Positions 53,138 to 64,000 of a DNA stretch of 64,000 nt are shown piece after piece (the first letter of the stretch is position 1; the number at the start of each line of letters is the position of its first letter). Under the pieces are notes generated by a model. That model did no database searches and had not been told where the DNA came from. It worked only from the letters and a program-made list of their open reading frames with translations. The stretch comes from Clavelina lepadiformis (lineage: Eukaryota; Chordata; Ascidiacea; Aplousobranchia; Clavelinidae), in contig NC_135242.1 in NCBI RefSeq assembly GCF_947623445.1, positions 18,104,001-18,168,000 on the forward strand. The letters run 5' to 3'. Position numbers and translations under genes: made by a program.

Positions 53138-54547
53138 ATGTTTGTTAAATGTTCCATGCATGGGTATAGAGCTTTGTATGCAATGTCTGTCTGGTGTACA
53201 CTAGTGTATTTAGCGTCTGGTCAGCCATGTTCATCATGGGAGTTGTTTAGAGATAACACTGACCCTGGGTACAAATCTTGCGGTTTTTCGTTTGGCGTGA
53301 GATCACGAACATCGGTTTGTCCGAGCAGAAATTATAGCATTAAGATCGATAGAATCCTTATCAAGCCAAATGACGTCAACTGGGCTTGTGATTCGTACAG
53401 TGGACTGGAAGGGTGTACTGAAGCGTCCTGCACAAATTCTCAACAAACGGTTACCGTTACTTGTACATTCAGAATTACTGGAGACAGTCAGACCTGTACT
53501 TTCTCGTATGTAAACAAGTGCAATGCCTTTCAGTGGTCAGATTGGGAGCAAGTAAAAGGTTGTGTTGATACGGGCCAAACGCGATATGAACGACGATGCA
53601 GAGAATGTGATGGTAGGACAGTAAATCAATGGCTTTGTTTTGGAGACGATGTGCAGGAGGAGAGTTGCATTCCTTCCTGGAGGGAATGGAATCGAGATGG
53701 ACCCTGCATAACCAGCAATTGCTCTTCCAACGGAAAGCGCATATCAACCAGACGGTGTGTTTTTGATAACGGCACTGAATCACTCGACGTATCGCTGTGT
53801 TCAAATGGCACAGATACAATTGAGGAAGATTGTTACAGCCCCAACGTTACCTGCTTGGCGTCGTGGAGTGAGTGGAGTCCTAACGGAGACTGTCAAAGGA
53901 AAAATTGTAGCATCCAAGAAGGAGTTCGTACAGTGAAGCGAAAATGCATTTATGAAAATGGGACTGAAGTAGCAAATACAAGTTTGTGCTCAAATGAGTC
54001 CTCACAAATGCAGCAAGTTTGCCACCTCTATAGAACCCTTGATTGCACCACACACCATGCAGCTGAAGCTACTGTGACAGATACAACATACGCAAGAACC
54101 ACAAGCGACCGACAAAATTCATCGCCAAATGTCGAAATTAATGTAATTATCGCCTTAGTTATTGCATTATTGCTGGTGTTGGCTATGTCTTACGTTGCCA
54201 TGCAGAAATGGAAGTCGCAAAAGAAGATGAGATTGCCACTTATCAATAATCAATTTCAAGTGAATTTTCAACCAGCAGTTTCACCCGAAAATTGGGAGAG
54301 TGTTATGGAAAACTACGGGTATGAAGTGGCAATTCAGAATAACCAGGCCCCAGTTTACGATGAAATAAGATCTAGGACTCGACAACAGCATGAGGTAGCA
54401 TACAGCATGGCAAATGACAACGGTGATGTTAATTCTTATACGACCATGCAGCCTACCTCAATAAGTGGCAGGGCCGAATATGAATTTGCAAGAAACAATG
54501 AGCCTGGCCATCTCTATACCACAATGGATTCACAGCTGGAATCCTAA
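53138..54547 (+). CDS. Type I membrane protein with thrombospondin type 1 repeats and tyrosine-rich tail
   Basis: A single exon encodes 469 residues from the first ATG; an internal Met (residue 7 or 16) could also start it. A hydrophobic leader ends near SGQ-PCSSW. A Cys-rich N-terminal domain follows, then about three thrombospondin type 1-like repeats (WSDWEQ near 133, WREWNRDGPC near 181, WSEWSPNGDC near 243) with several N-glycosylation sites. One membrane span lies at about 334-352. The 117-residue cytoplasmic tail has seven Tyr, including PVYDEIR and two YTTM motifs (434 and 460); YxxM is the binding motif for the PI3-kinase p85 SH2 domain. This points to a signalling receptor or adhesion molecule; the ligand is unknown. 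An AATAAA lies at 54563. Confidence 0.85.
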   Translation: MFVKCSMHGYRALYAMSVWCTLVYLASGQPCSSWELFRDNTDPGYKSCGFSFGVRSRTSVCPSRNYSIKIDRILIKPNDVNWACDSYSGLEGCTEASCTNSQQTVTVTCTFRITGDSQTCTFSYVNKCNAFQWSDWEQVKGCVDTGQTRYERRCRECDGRTVNQWLCFGDDVQEESCIPSWREWNRDGPCITSNCSSNGKRISTRRCVFDNGTESLDVSLCSNGTDTIEEDCYSPNVTCLASWSEWSPNGDCQRKNCSIQEGVRTVKRKCIYENGTEVANTSLCSNESSQMQQVCHLYRTLDCTTHHAAEATVTDTTYARTTSDRQNSSPNVEINVIIALVIALLLVLAMSYVAMQKWKSQKKMRLPLINNQFQVNFQPAVSPENWESVMENYGYEVAIQNNQAPVYDEIRSRTRQQHEVAYSMANDNGDVNSYTTMQPTSISGRAEYEFARNNEPGHLYTTMDSQLES

Positions 54548-54807
54548 CATTAAAATTTTAAAAATAAATTCAATTATATGTCAATAACGAATATTTTAAC
54601 GCATTGATTATTTTTGCATCCCTGTATAGTAACATTATCTTTATCATACATGTCTTGCTTTATCATACGAAATCGTGTAAATATTGAATATATAATACTG
54701 TTCTTTTCTTTTAATACTGTATATATATATACATACATAAATTTTGGTCCATTTTGTCCACCGAGAAAGTGTGTAGGCTACATACGGGGTGCGTATATGG
54801 GTGGATA

Positions 54808-54940
54808 AGCCATGGCCTTTCCAATCTCGACCCAGGCTTCAATCTGCAGAACCCCTGACTTCTATAATCTTCATCCAGGCTTCATTTTATACGAGCCGTG
54901 ACCTTTCCAATCTCGACCCAGGCTTCTGAAATTGAAGCCT
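54808..54940. repeat. Short tandem repeat, about three units of 43 bp
   Basis: CCTTTCCAATCTCGACCCAG occurs at 54816 and again at 54902, and CCAGGCTTC recurs at a spacing of about 43 bp in three units. The last unit is followed by an inverted GAAGCCTGG. From here to the intelectin gene (54941-55392) nothing else is seen. Confidence 0.6.
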
Positions 54941-55392
54941 GGCTTGCAGGTCATAAATGGATCACTTCCCCGCCTCAGATAAGCAGTGCTGAAGGTCTCA
55001 TTGCGCATGTACCAAGATGATGAATTATATTTTTCAAGCGCTGCGTACAGGCCTATTCTTTTTGTATTTTTACTTTAGACCTATACATTAAAAAAGTGCA
55101 AAGCAATGGATTGTGAATGATAAAAACATCTAGCACCACACTTAGTTATTTTAGCACGTTAATTTATGGATTTAATGCTTTTAAAAGAAATACGCGCATT
55201 TGAAATAAATTTATTAGTGACGAAAAATCAATTATGAATTATCATTTATGTATGCTTAACTTGCTTCGATTGCTTATTTGGGGGTTGCCAAAAAGGATGT
55301 TGTTTAATTTTTGTTGTGTAATTCTTTTGATTCATTCAATTATTTTTTCGCTATGGTTAGATGCTAAAATGTCACAAAGACCGCGTAGGCGT

Positions 55393-57062
55393 CTAGCGAT
55401 AAAAAATTAAAAATGTTGTGCTGAGAAGTCGGTCATCTGCGCTCCAGCCTGTTCCTGGGGCTGAGCTCGGATACTTGAATCCAGAGAAGTCTCCACAGTA
55501 GTTTTCGTACCGATTCCACCCAGTAGATCCAAGACAAGCGTAGGATGGATAGCGTGAAGTGGGCTTATTACGCACACCAGGGCACAAAGCATATGCATCA
55601 AGGAAGGTGCTGATAGCGCGAAACTATTACAGAAAATTGTTTTAAACACTTTGTTGGTCAAGGTTTGTAAAATGTTGTGAAGCAGTCATTCAAACCGCGA
55701 AAATACCAACTAACAACCGCATGAAATCTAAGAAAATGAACTTATTTCAAGTTTTCTCAACCCAGCAAGAAAACGTAACAAAAACACGATTTCGCTTCAT
55801 CAACTAAATTTCAAGTCACATTGTGCAACATTTGTCAGAGATGTCAGAACGCAATACTATAAGCTAGGTTACTCCATGCAATGAAACCTTTTAGAAATCC
55901 TATTCTACCTAAGTCGTCGTAAACCGATAGGTTTCTGTTCTGAAACTATAGCAACTGTCGGCTATTACAAAATTCTTTTTGTAAAGGCCAAACACTATAC
56001 AAAAGCTTTTGTATAGCTATTAACGAAAGACTAAATTTTACAAGCAATGACAAAGGTGAATACCTGAATGTATCCAGGCTCCAAACTAGATTGTATATTT
56101 GGTGGAAAATGTGACAACACTTCGCTGCTAAGACCAACATCAAACACAACTGGTACCGAAGGGCCACTGTCAGATGGATAACTGTATACTCCGGATGTTA
56201 AAGGAAAATGATCTGCAAAAAGACTGCGCAAATTGCCACCATATTGAGACAGAAAGCCGTCAGTGGTTCGATATTTGAAGTAAGCCGAGCTGCTGTAAGT
56301 CCGACTTGAAACTTGGTTTGGAACCTGCCATATCATAATGTTTTTGGCTTCCACTTGAAAGTAAGCCGGACTTTTATAGTCACGTGTAGTGGCAGTTTCT
56401 ACACTACCAAAGGTAATATTGTTTGCCCAGCTGCCATCCCCATGAGCATTTTGTGGGTTGTTTCCGCGTTCGCTTGACCATTTATCCCCGGCTGTGCATC
56501 TTCCACTTACGTCGTTGTCGTGAATGGAAGCAACCAATGTCCACCCCCCACCATCTGTGGTCATGTCACAATACCCGTCGTATTCGGTACCGCTTTCATC
56601 CACGAGGGTATATGACCCGTCTTGCTGGACATCAGGGTTCTCTTGTTTTACTCTTTGACAGGTTTTTCCAACGGTTACGGTACTAGACTGCGTGTCACCT
56701 ACAACAAACACAACTCGTCATATTTCTTTGCGTAGACTAGAAATCTCAAGCACTTCAACAAAAATCTGTCATTATATTTATATATAAAATCTTGCTTTAA
56801 TTTATCTCCAAGATAAATGCATATAACTTGCTTTATAAGCAAAGCAGAATTACAAGATCACAAACTATATGCAACAAGATTATACACCAACACATATACT
56901 GCCTGCACAGTTTTCGATCTGACGTTCAAGTCGTTCCAAACGACGACATATTTCACCAATGGATGTGTCACAGCCGCACGTAGAACTCCCGTCACTTTCA
57001 TGCTGACAAGTAGAGAAGGAACAATTTGTAAGAGCAAGAAGAAAAACGATAAACAGCTTCAT
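55393..57062 (-). CDS. Intelectin (X-type lectin), three coding exons
   Basis: Exons (reverse strand) 57062-56900, 56698-56064 and 55623-55393 join in phase to give 342 residues. A signal peptide (MKLFIVFLLALTNCSFSTCQ) is followed by a short Cys-containing linker with a possible coiled coil (ICRRLERLERQIENC) that could support oligomers. The fibrinogen-like and intelectin core then shows YDGYCDMTTDGGGWTLVAS, GDKWSSERGN, GDGSWANNITFGS, DYKSPAYF, IMIWQVPN, PVVFDVG, and at the end NYCGDFSGF and FLIFYR. Intelectins are secreted, calcium-dependent lectins that bind exocyclic diols on microbial glycans. The full set of ligand residues was not aligned. The neighbours are a TSR receptor and two unassigned-family genes. 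Confidence 0.92.
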
Positions 57063-57434
57063 TGTACTGCTTTGATTAAAACTGCTTGCCTGACAGATCT
57101 TAACAAATTTTTAACTTTAAAATCGTAATCATTTTTTCCCTTCAGTCCTTTGCCTCGAGCAAGATTGCGAGCATGTTGGTAATCAGGCTGTTTTGCTGGT
57201 CTGAACCGGTTAAGCAAGTATAAATGTTTTCGAAAGCATGGTTTTGAGCTCTTTATTCTTTAAATGCATAATTATAAGTAACAAACAAACTGAGTAAAAA
57301 AGTACAAAGTGAGATAAAGTGCCAAACACACTCTATTACGTTCTATCTATTCTATAGCCTATAATTTTCGAAGAAAACTTTTTTCAAAATAGGCATCATT
57401 GCTGGAATGTTAAAAAATACTAAACGTATAATTG

Positions 57435-58106
57435 CTAGAAATAATAATCTTCATTTTGATTTCCATGGCAAAGCGATGAAGCTGTTACAGCATTTTTAAT
57501 AATTTCAGGCGAGCATCTTATTGCTCCTTCAAATTTCAAATCGTCAATTGATCTAAGCTTCAACATTTTCTCCTGAAAGTCATTCCAGCTACCAACAGTA
57601 AATTCCGGCTCGTCTCGAAGAAGTGTGGCTATTCGTATAACGTAATCACGGCAATTGTTCAATAGAAGTTGATAATCCCCCATTTCTATGCTTGTGATTA
57701 TCGCAATCAGTTGACGAGCTCGCAATTTCTCGAAGCCCTTATTAATACCAAGCTTCATGAAAATGCCTCGAATGGTTGACTTCTTGGAGTTAAAAATGTC
57801 ACAATACATTCCGCTGTTCAGCGGCAATTTTGCAACCAGTTTCGCGGAAACCCGTGAGTAGCCAGACGAATTTGAAATTTGTTCGAAAGCTGCAGTTGAA
57901 ACACACGAAGAGTAAAAGATACATTTTCGAATACCATTACCGGACAAGTCAGCTCCGTATTCCAACGTAAAAACTGGAAGACTATTGAAAATGAGCACGA
58001 CGGCAGAATGCTCTAAAATGTGGTGATTAGTGCACCACGCAAATTCCATTTCGTTGCTTGCGTTAATCCATCTATCAACACAACACGTGTCTATGGTCGT
58101 GGACAT
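57435..58106 (-). CDS. Unassigned family, member 3
   Basis: Intronless 223-residue frame, the most divergent of the three. It keeps MEFAW (20-24), EHSAVVLIF with His33, VAKLPLN, FNSKKSTIRG, RARQLIAI, GDYQLLLNNCRDYV with Cys152, EPEFTVGSW and LRSIDDLKFEGAIR. It differs from members 1 and 2 in the middle region (60-90) and in the C-terminal tail (SLCHGNQNEDYYF). The same length and lack of introns argue that all three are real genes descended from one source. The function is unknown; see member 1 for the fold proposal. Confidence 0.8.
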   Translation of the reverse strand: MSTTIDTCCVDRWINASNEMEFAWCTNHHILEHSAVVLIFNSLPVFTLEYGADLSGNGIRKCIFYSSCVSTAAFEQISNSSGYSRVSAKLVAKLPLNSGMYCDIFNSKKSTIRGIFMKLGINKGFEKLRARQLIAIITSIEMGDYQLLLNNCRDYVIRIATLLRDEPEFTVGSWNDFQEKMLKLRSIDDLKFEGAIRCSPEIIKNAVTASSLCHGNQNEDYYF

Positions 58107-59868
58107 ACTTCGGTTATACCAGTTTCTTAAACAAATATCTCAGCTAAAAGTAGTCTATAAGCCTTCGCAAAGATAGTTTCTTTAGCCAAAAGCTTCTAAT
58201 CTTGTACCACAGAACACTGTCATTTGCTCATAAATGACGGCAAATGAAAAATTTAAATTCCTTCAGGCTACACAAACCATTTTAACGTTAAGCATGGCGT
58301 CTGTCGAAATTAACCTAATGCTGAACTAATAACACTGGCGTCCAACTATCTAAACATGACGTAAAGTGACTTGTTTTGAACTTATCGTAAAACTTCAATG
58401 CTGTTTTTTTATTGATTAACAGATTGAAGGCTCAAGGTGAAACGGGTTTGTTCCCTGCTAGTTTAGTAAGAACTTCACACAACTTACCTCGAACTCTTAC
58501 AACTTAACAAAGAAAATAACCTGCTGACGTCAGTAACAATAACAAACTGATGCAAGCCACGAAAAGTTACGTGTGGGGTTACTGCGCGGCCAGTACTCGC
58601 AAGGTTCAGCACGTTTATAATGTTACATAACAAAGGAATAAATGGGCTGAAACAAGAATGAAAATTTTTCTAAAAGTGGACTATACTAGTGTTACGTAAA
58701 ACGCATGGTTACTCAATTCCATTGAACTAAAATATTTCGATCTACGCTGCGTGTAAAAAAACGAAACCGACTAAAAATCAGTCATTGTCGTCTTACCAGA
58801 AAAGGTGTTCTTTATGCAACAACATGTTTGTTGAATAGTACTGTACTGAGGTTAAAAAGGTTACATTAGGGTTTTTAGAGCGCTTTTTGAATTGGATTAA
58901 TTTACATAAGGAAACGCTCTTTCAACTAAGTTGATTTCTACGTTTTTACAGCATTTACAACAAGCAATCACATTTTAAAACTTCCTGAAATGTCTACATT
59001 CTCCTAAATCTAATTTAAACTGTGTTACTAAAAGCTCACTTGACAGGGATTTGAAACAAATATCGTAGAAATTGTACTGTACTTTAAGCCAAAAGAAAGC
59101 AGGTTTTCTTCGTATCTCACCAAAACGGTTTGAGCAATTTTCCAAAAGCTCACTGCTAAAATCACGGCAGCCATGTTTACTCACTGAAGAGTAAACAACC
59201 TTTCGCTATTTTCCAGACGTTTTCAGTTTTTTTCACCGAATAATTTCCTTAGTCTACTTTAAATAATAGGCTAACTGTATGAAGAACTGAAATCGGTTGG
59301 TGCCCACAAAGCTGTGCGCCAGTAGCCTACACAGCAGACGACCGACGCACAAGTATCAACTGACATGAAATCAACCAGATGACAATACTTCAGTGATGTA
59401 ACCAAAATGCAAGGAGTTGGAAAAGAAATTGTTGATGAAACATTTTAAAGCAGAAAATGCAATCGCAACCACTTGCTCTCTTTACGCGATAAAAGGCAGA
59501 AGGGCCGCTGACAGCAATCCAAGCAGGTTCACAGCAAATTCTAAGAAAAATAAACCACCTTCGTTTGTTGGTGGCAGATGTTTTGAAAAGTAGATCTACT
59601 TTGGGACAAGAAAATGTCAAGTTACCCCTAATTACGAGAAACACAATGGATTATTGGTGTAAATATTTGAATTCCAATTTTTATTACAGGGCATACGATA
59701 TACACCATACAGACATCAAAGCCAACACAGCAGCTTCTTCTGTAAGCAGTAAATCACTGGTAAGACTAACACGAGCATTTAGCTAATTTTGTTGAACCAG
59801 CTGCAAGACTTCTAACTAATTTCAAACTGTAACAGCATAAACATGACGTAATGGTGACGTCTTGATGT
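58107..59868. other. Intergenic region, includes the likely PSMD1 3' UTR
   Basis: No convincing gene. The right end should contain the 3' UTR of PSMD1 (reverse strand). Short frames at 58975 and 59390 are judged accidental. Confidence 0.45.
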
Positions 59869-62765
59869 TTACTCGACGTATTCGAACGGCTCAGGTGGTT
59901 CGGGTTCATCCAACTCATCAGATTCTTCCTTCTTGGGACCAGATGCTGAGGTGACATGGAAAAAAATCATGTTCACTTAAGTTTATTACTCATAGATGTT
60001 CATTAAGAGCACGAGGTCAAATGTGAATAATGGATGCAAATGCTAAAAAGATCTTTATAAGAATTTACCCAAAACCGGTTCAAGCAGGTCCTCCGGTTCA
60101 CCAGACTTCTTATCTTTCAACAGGATTATTCCCCCAGTGGACAGCTAAACAAACATGACCAATGACCACATCAGGTCAGTTACAACTAACAGGTAGGTAG
60201 TTTTTTTATTCCCGTTACTTGTTGAGTGATAAATATACCTGATTCTAAACTTCGACAGATTGATGCCGTCTGATGTACTTACTGGTTTTAAAGGTGCGTA
60301 TCTACTGTCTTCAGGCATGCTAACCACCTTCAGTTGAGGTTGAATTGCCCGACAAGGGTTTTTTACCATTTCAAAAGGTGGTTCCTCTTTGTCCTTGGCT
60401 GCCTCCTTATCTTTAGCTTCACTTTTCTTGGTATCCGAACTAGTGGAAGGTTGAACGGTCTGCAAAATAAAGTAACATCAAACAACTAACAAACTAATAT
60501 CAAATCACGATTCGACAGTTGAAGTTTTGCCGTGTTTTTACATGTTTCAGTTTCAACATTTCGCTTAGCCTTAAACGATGAACATTTTAGATACAGTTGA
60601 TATCAGCACAGGAAAAGAACCTGATTAGTTTCCATTGCTTCAGGCTTTGAGGCACTCTTCTTAGCTTCAACTTTTTTTTCATTTTCATCCTGAAACAAAA
60701 AGTTTAACCGATATAGTTAATCCAGTGCCATACACGCAAGTTCTGTTGAAACGACATAATTTAAGTTACTTTTGTTTAAATTCTGAACTTAATGCCAATG
60801 AATAATGATAATGCTTGGAAATTATGGTCACCAGATACCGAAACAACCTTTCCAACTAATGCAGAATTCGCGCAACAAGCGATTAAAATAAGCAGATTAC
60901 ATTGACGGATATATTAACAAAATATTGCATGTTATAGCAGTAGCGAAAGTGTCATGCAGCCCACTCCCGGGCGTGAATGAGTTACACACTTTATGTCATC
61001 ACTAAAAGTAAAAACATGCCGCACAGTCCACGTAAAACAGTACGAAATAGAAGGATGTAGGAAAGCACACACAGTAAAAGTGTTTACAGTCATGTACGTA
61101 GGTGTCACTTCATATAGTAATTTCAAGACAAAGACGCCATACATCATTGCATTAGCGAAAAATTCCAACTTCAAACAACAGTTGCTTACCACTTCCATTT
61201 TTTCCTCCACCGTGCTTGGGCGTGACGCAGAAGTTGATGTAGAAGCTTTGCGTTTTTCTTTCTTTATCTCTTTCGCTTTAGCCTTAGCAGTGGTTGATAG
61301 CACAGCAGTTTCCACTTTCTCCGCTTCTCTGCCTTTCTTCTCTTCGAGCAGAGCTGGGTAAGCGTACACACTTGGCTTGGCGTTTGACCGAAACTCAACT
61401 TTCGGCATCTGCAAGTACGTAAAAAATAAGTCGCTAGATGGAACAGTTGTTACGCAGAAAACTTCATCGGGTGTGTGGAGAAAATAAGAAATACGTCAAA
61501 TTTACCCAATTACCCCAATTTAAAAAAAATAGAGAAAAAAATTGTTAATAACCAATTTTTAAACATCCAAAAAGTTGATTTGATATACTGTAGATCTGGC
61601 ATCCCACTTTGACATTTCCGTTTCAAACTTAATCGGAAACTAAAGCAAAAAATAGGATTCGCAAGACAGTCAAACAAGAAAAAACAACTTCACAGGTTCT
61701 AAAATGTTAAATTCCAACCACTGTCGCGTCCGTCAAATTTTAACAACAAAGTAACGAGCATGGCGAGTCTAAACATCCAGTCTAGCTCGATGCGCAGTCG
61801 CGGCCAGCGCCTGCCCAAGCGAGGCAGCTAATTAGATAACTACATTAAGTAAGGAGAAAGCACTCACTTTCAAATCGGCGTTGAGTCCGATAATGGCCGA
61901 CGGGGTGAAAGTGAGAGACAGGAAGTGAGAAAGCGGGAACCAGAACCAAAACTGACAGAAGACCAACATCCCGACGACTGAGGACATGTTCACATGACCG
62001 GTGCGTGATTGCAAAGAGAGAGTGACGTTACGGCCACCTACAAATTGGATATGATGAAGTCGCAAAAATATAAGCAAAAGGCACCCAACAAGCTGTCGTG
62101 GCCTTTCAATTTTAATTTTCTATCTTGACCAGTGAGGTTGTTTCTCAATAAACACTTCCAAAGAGGTTTTCAACCCTTTCGAAGTTTGAAATTAAGAAGG
62201 GCATGCAGTCGGGAGCAGACAGTTGGGTTAACTTTAACCAGGAGTAAACTCGGATAAAACACCTTGCGCTGCACGCAATACAGTGCCGGTACGGTATTTG
62301 CACACGGTCTATACACCAGTGTCAACCTTTGAGGAAACGATTCATGAAGACAAGCTGGCCTTCTTGATTGACGAAAACAATTTTATTAGCATTGGTATAC
62401 TCTAATAAATCTTCTGCCACGAGGCAATGACCGAACGGTAACTTACTGCCAGATATTACACTACCGCTCATGACCCAGCATTAGACGCTAGTAGCTCGTG
62501 TGACGTAAACTTGACGTAGTTTAATCTGAGATTAAGTAAATCCGACTTTTTACATTCCAGCGTAAGTAAAAAAGGCCAAGACTAACTCTGAGTCTATAAA
62601 ATGGGAGTTTTGCAAGCGAACTAACCTTCAAAATCTCGTGCAACTGTATTTACGTAACCTACCGGCATCAATGATTCCCTGGGCAAGTATAGCTCCAAAT
62701 TTCGCCATGACGTCATCGTGCTTATCGTTGACCACTTTCCGGTAAATTTCTTTGAAAGTTTTCAC
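59869..62765 (-). CDS. PSMD1: 26S proteasome non-ATPase subunit 1 (PSMD1/Rpn2), C-terminal part
   Basis: Seven reverse-strand exons join in phase: 62765-62663, 62037-61868, 61408-61190, 60689-60621, 60459-60283, 60144-60069 and 59945-59869. They encode about 297 residues, against some 950 in the full protein, so the start lies beyond the window. Recognisable blocks are [65 protein letters not shown], the Lys/Glu-rich KEKE-like stretch, [26 protein letters not shown] and the ending [10 protein letters not shown]. Rpn2 is a scaffold of the proteasome base; its C-terminal tail docks the ubiquitin receptor Rpn13. The small exon 60689-60621 within the KEKE region has a weak donor (GTTCTT) and could be skipped. 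Confidence 0.95.
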
Positions 62766-64000
62766 CTGAAAGACATCAATGTGTTTGATGAAAAATAACT
62801 AAAACGCAATTATTAAAATGGGATGTAAATTAAAAATACGTAAAATAGAAAGTAAGCTGAAGTTTTTCGTTAAGTTTCATCCTGCAATTATTACCCAGAA
62901 TCATACAGACGATATACTGTACTTGACAGTTCTACAAAACCATTCACTTTACAAAGAAAGTTTAAATCTATATTGCCATTGTTGTGTTAATTTAACATGG
63001 TTAGTATTCAGCGACAAACCAGCCATACTGCTACTCGCATGAGGTTATGTATACAATGCTTTGGTCGTTACAGGCGTAATAGTTTCAAACAGTCCATACA
63101 AAACACGATCAGAGGATACCCAGCGCACCTTCAATAAAACTGTTATAGGAAAATCGTGATCTTACTTATATCCGGTGACCAATTGATTCTACAATTTTGA
63201 CTTTAAATAAAAGTGTTATAAGAGGTAACAAAGATAAGACTTGTTTAAAATCCTTAGGAAAACGACAGAGACAATTTGGAAACTTGTATAGATATGATTA
63301 CGGTAGGTTATGTTCTTCACAAACTATATTTTTGCCAAATTAGAAAATCTTTTACGTAAAATGATTCTAGTTTTGAGCCACAGAAAACAACGTAACAATA
63401 GCCAGATTAGAATTGAAATAGCTCATTATATCACATTCTGTGTACGTATTTACCACATAGCATTTCTCTTACTATTTTATTTTATAAAGAAATTGCGTGA
63501 GACATGATATAAAGGGGATGTCATCAGTAAGTTAAAAAAATAGGAAAGTTTTGCGGTCGTAGTATGAAAAAAACGAAAAAGAGACTTGAAGAAATCTCAA
63601 ACTGCAATTTTTTCTCTCAACCCGACTACTTATTTTTATCCATATCGGTGTCGAATTAACCCTACAATGATGAATCGTGTCGACGATACTTTCTATATTT
63701 GGCTAAAATAACCTGTGGTCATATTTTGGTTGTATTTATGGCAAAAGCTTTTGGGGAAATCATATTTATTACTTACTGTTAAAGTGTTTGTGCTGTTATT
63801 TTAAACCTTTGGCTTTACATGTGGGAGGGTGCATTCTATGCATATGGTAATGCCAATTAACTTTTAGAGGTATGCGGGGAATCATAGAGCGGGAGTCAAT
63901 TACGCAACTAAAGTAGTTTCAGAATCAAGCGCAGTGGGATTGCAAATTATGGTTTTCAATCGCATTCCCACCCAAATTAGGAAGACATTTTGCAGTGCAA
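62766..64000. other. PSMD1 intron running to the window edge
   Basis: The next upstream PSMD1 exon (the repeat region before VKTFKEIY) was not found here, so this is probably one long intron. No other gene or repeat recognised. Confidence 0.5.

Noticed and set aside
60993-61361. 122-codon forward frame opposite a PSMD1 exon
   Set aside because: Shadow of the Lys/Glu-rich reverse-strand exon.

Overview
The window looks like nuclear DNA of an invertebrate chordate, most likely a solitary ascidian of the Ciona type. It is AT-rich, has short introns with consensus splice sites, and carries many small DNA transposons. It encodes a single FGF homologous factor of the kind that precedes the vertebrate FGF11/12/13/14 split, next to a CIDE-like protein, an intelectin, the proteasome subunit PSMD1 and an intact Ty3-type retrotransposon. 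The species call is an inference; no search was run.

Left part (0.7-21 kb). A five-exon alpha-1,3-fucosyltransferase gene (+) is followed by a head-to-tail duplication. Unit A (4901-11840) runs from inside the last fucosyltransferase exon, across an alpha-tubulin gene (+), to a convergent single-exon seven-helix protein gene (-). Unit B (11841-20993) repeats this order. Both tubulin copies are intact. The fucosyltransferase piece in B is a truncated pseudogene, and the seven-helix gene is open in B but broken by two stop codons in A. Unit B is 2.2 kb longer because of four insertions missing from A, among them a Tigger-like element and a hAT element with exact target duplications, so the empty sites can be read directly.

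Middle part (21-44 kb). This holds an intronless CIDE homologue (-), a long gene-poor stretch with a few repeat remnants, the FGF homologous factor gene (+) with several possible first exons, and the first member of an unassigned protein family (-). A hAT-like element with a BED-type zinc-finger remnant follows.

Right part (45-64 kb). A 5,057-bp Ty3-type element has 154-bp LTRs differing at one base, a TTAGC target duplication and a single open gag-pol frame. Then come a second, frameshifted copy of the unassigned family (-), a thrombospondin-repeat receptor with a tyrosine-rich tail (+), an intelectin (-), a third family member (-), and the last seven coding exons of PSMD1 (-), which runs off the window.

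The main candidate for something new is the three-copy family at 40.3, 51.0 and 57.4 kb: intronless proteins of about 220 residues with an invariant His and an invariant Asn-Asn-Cys motif, interspersed with lectin and receptor genes. A second point of interest is that both alpha-tubulins lack lysine 40.
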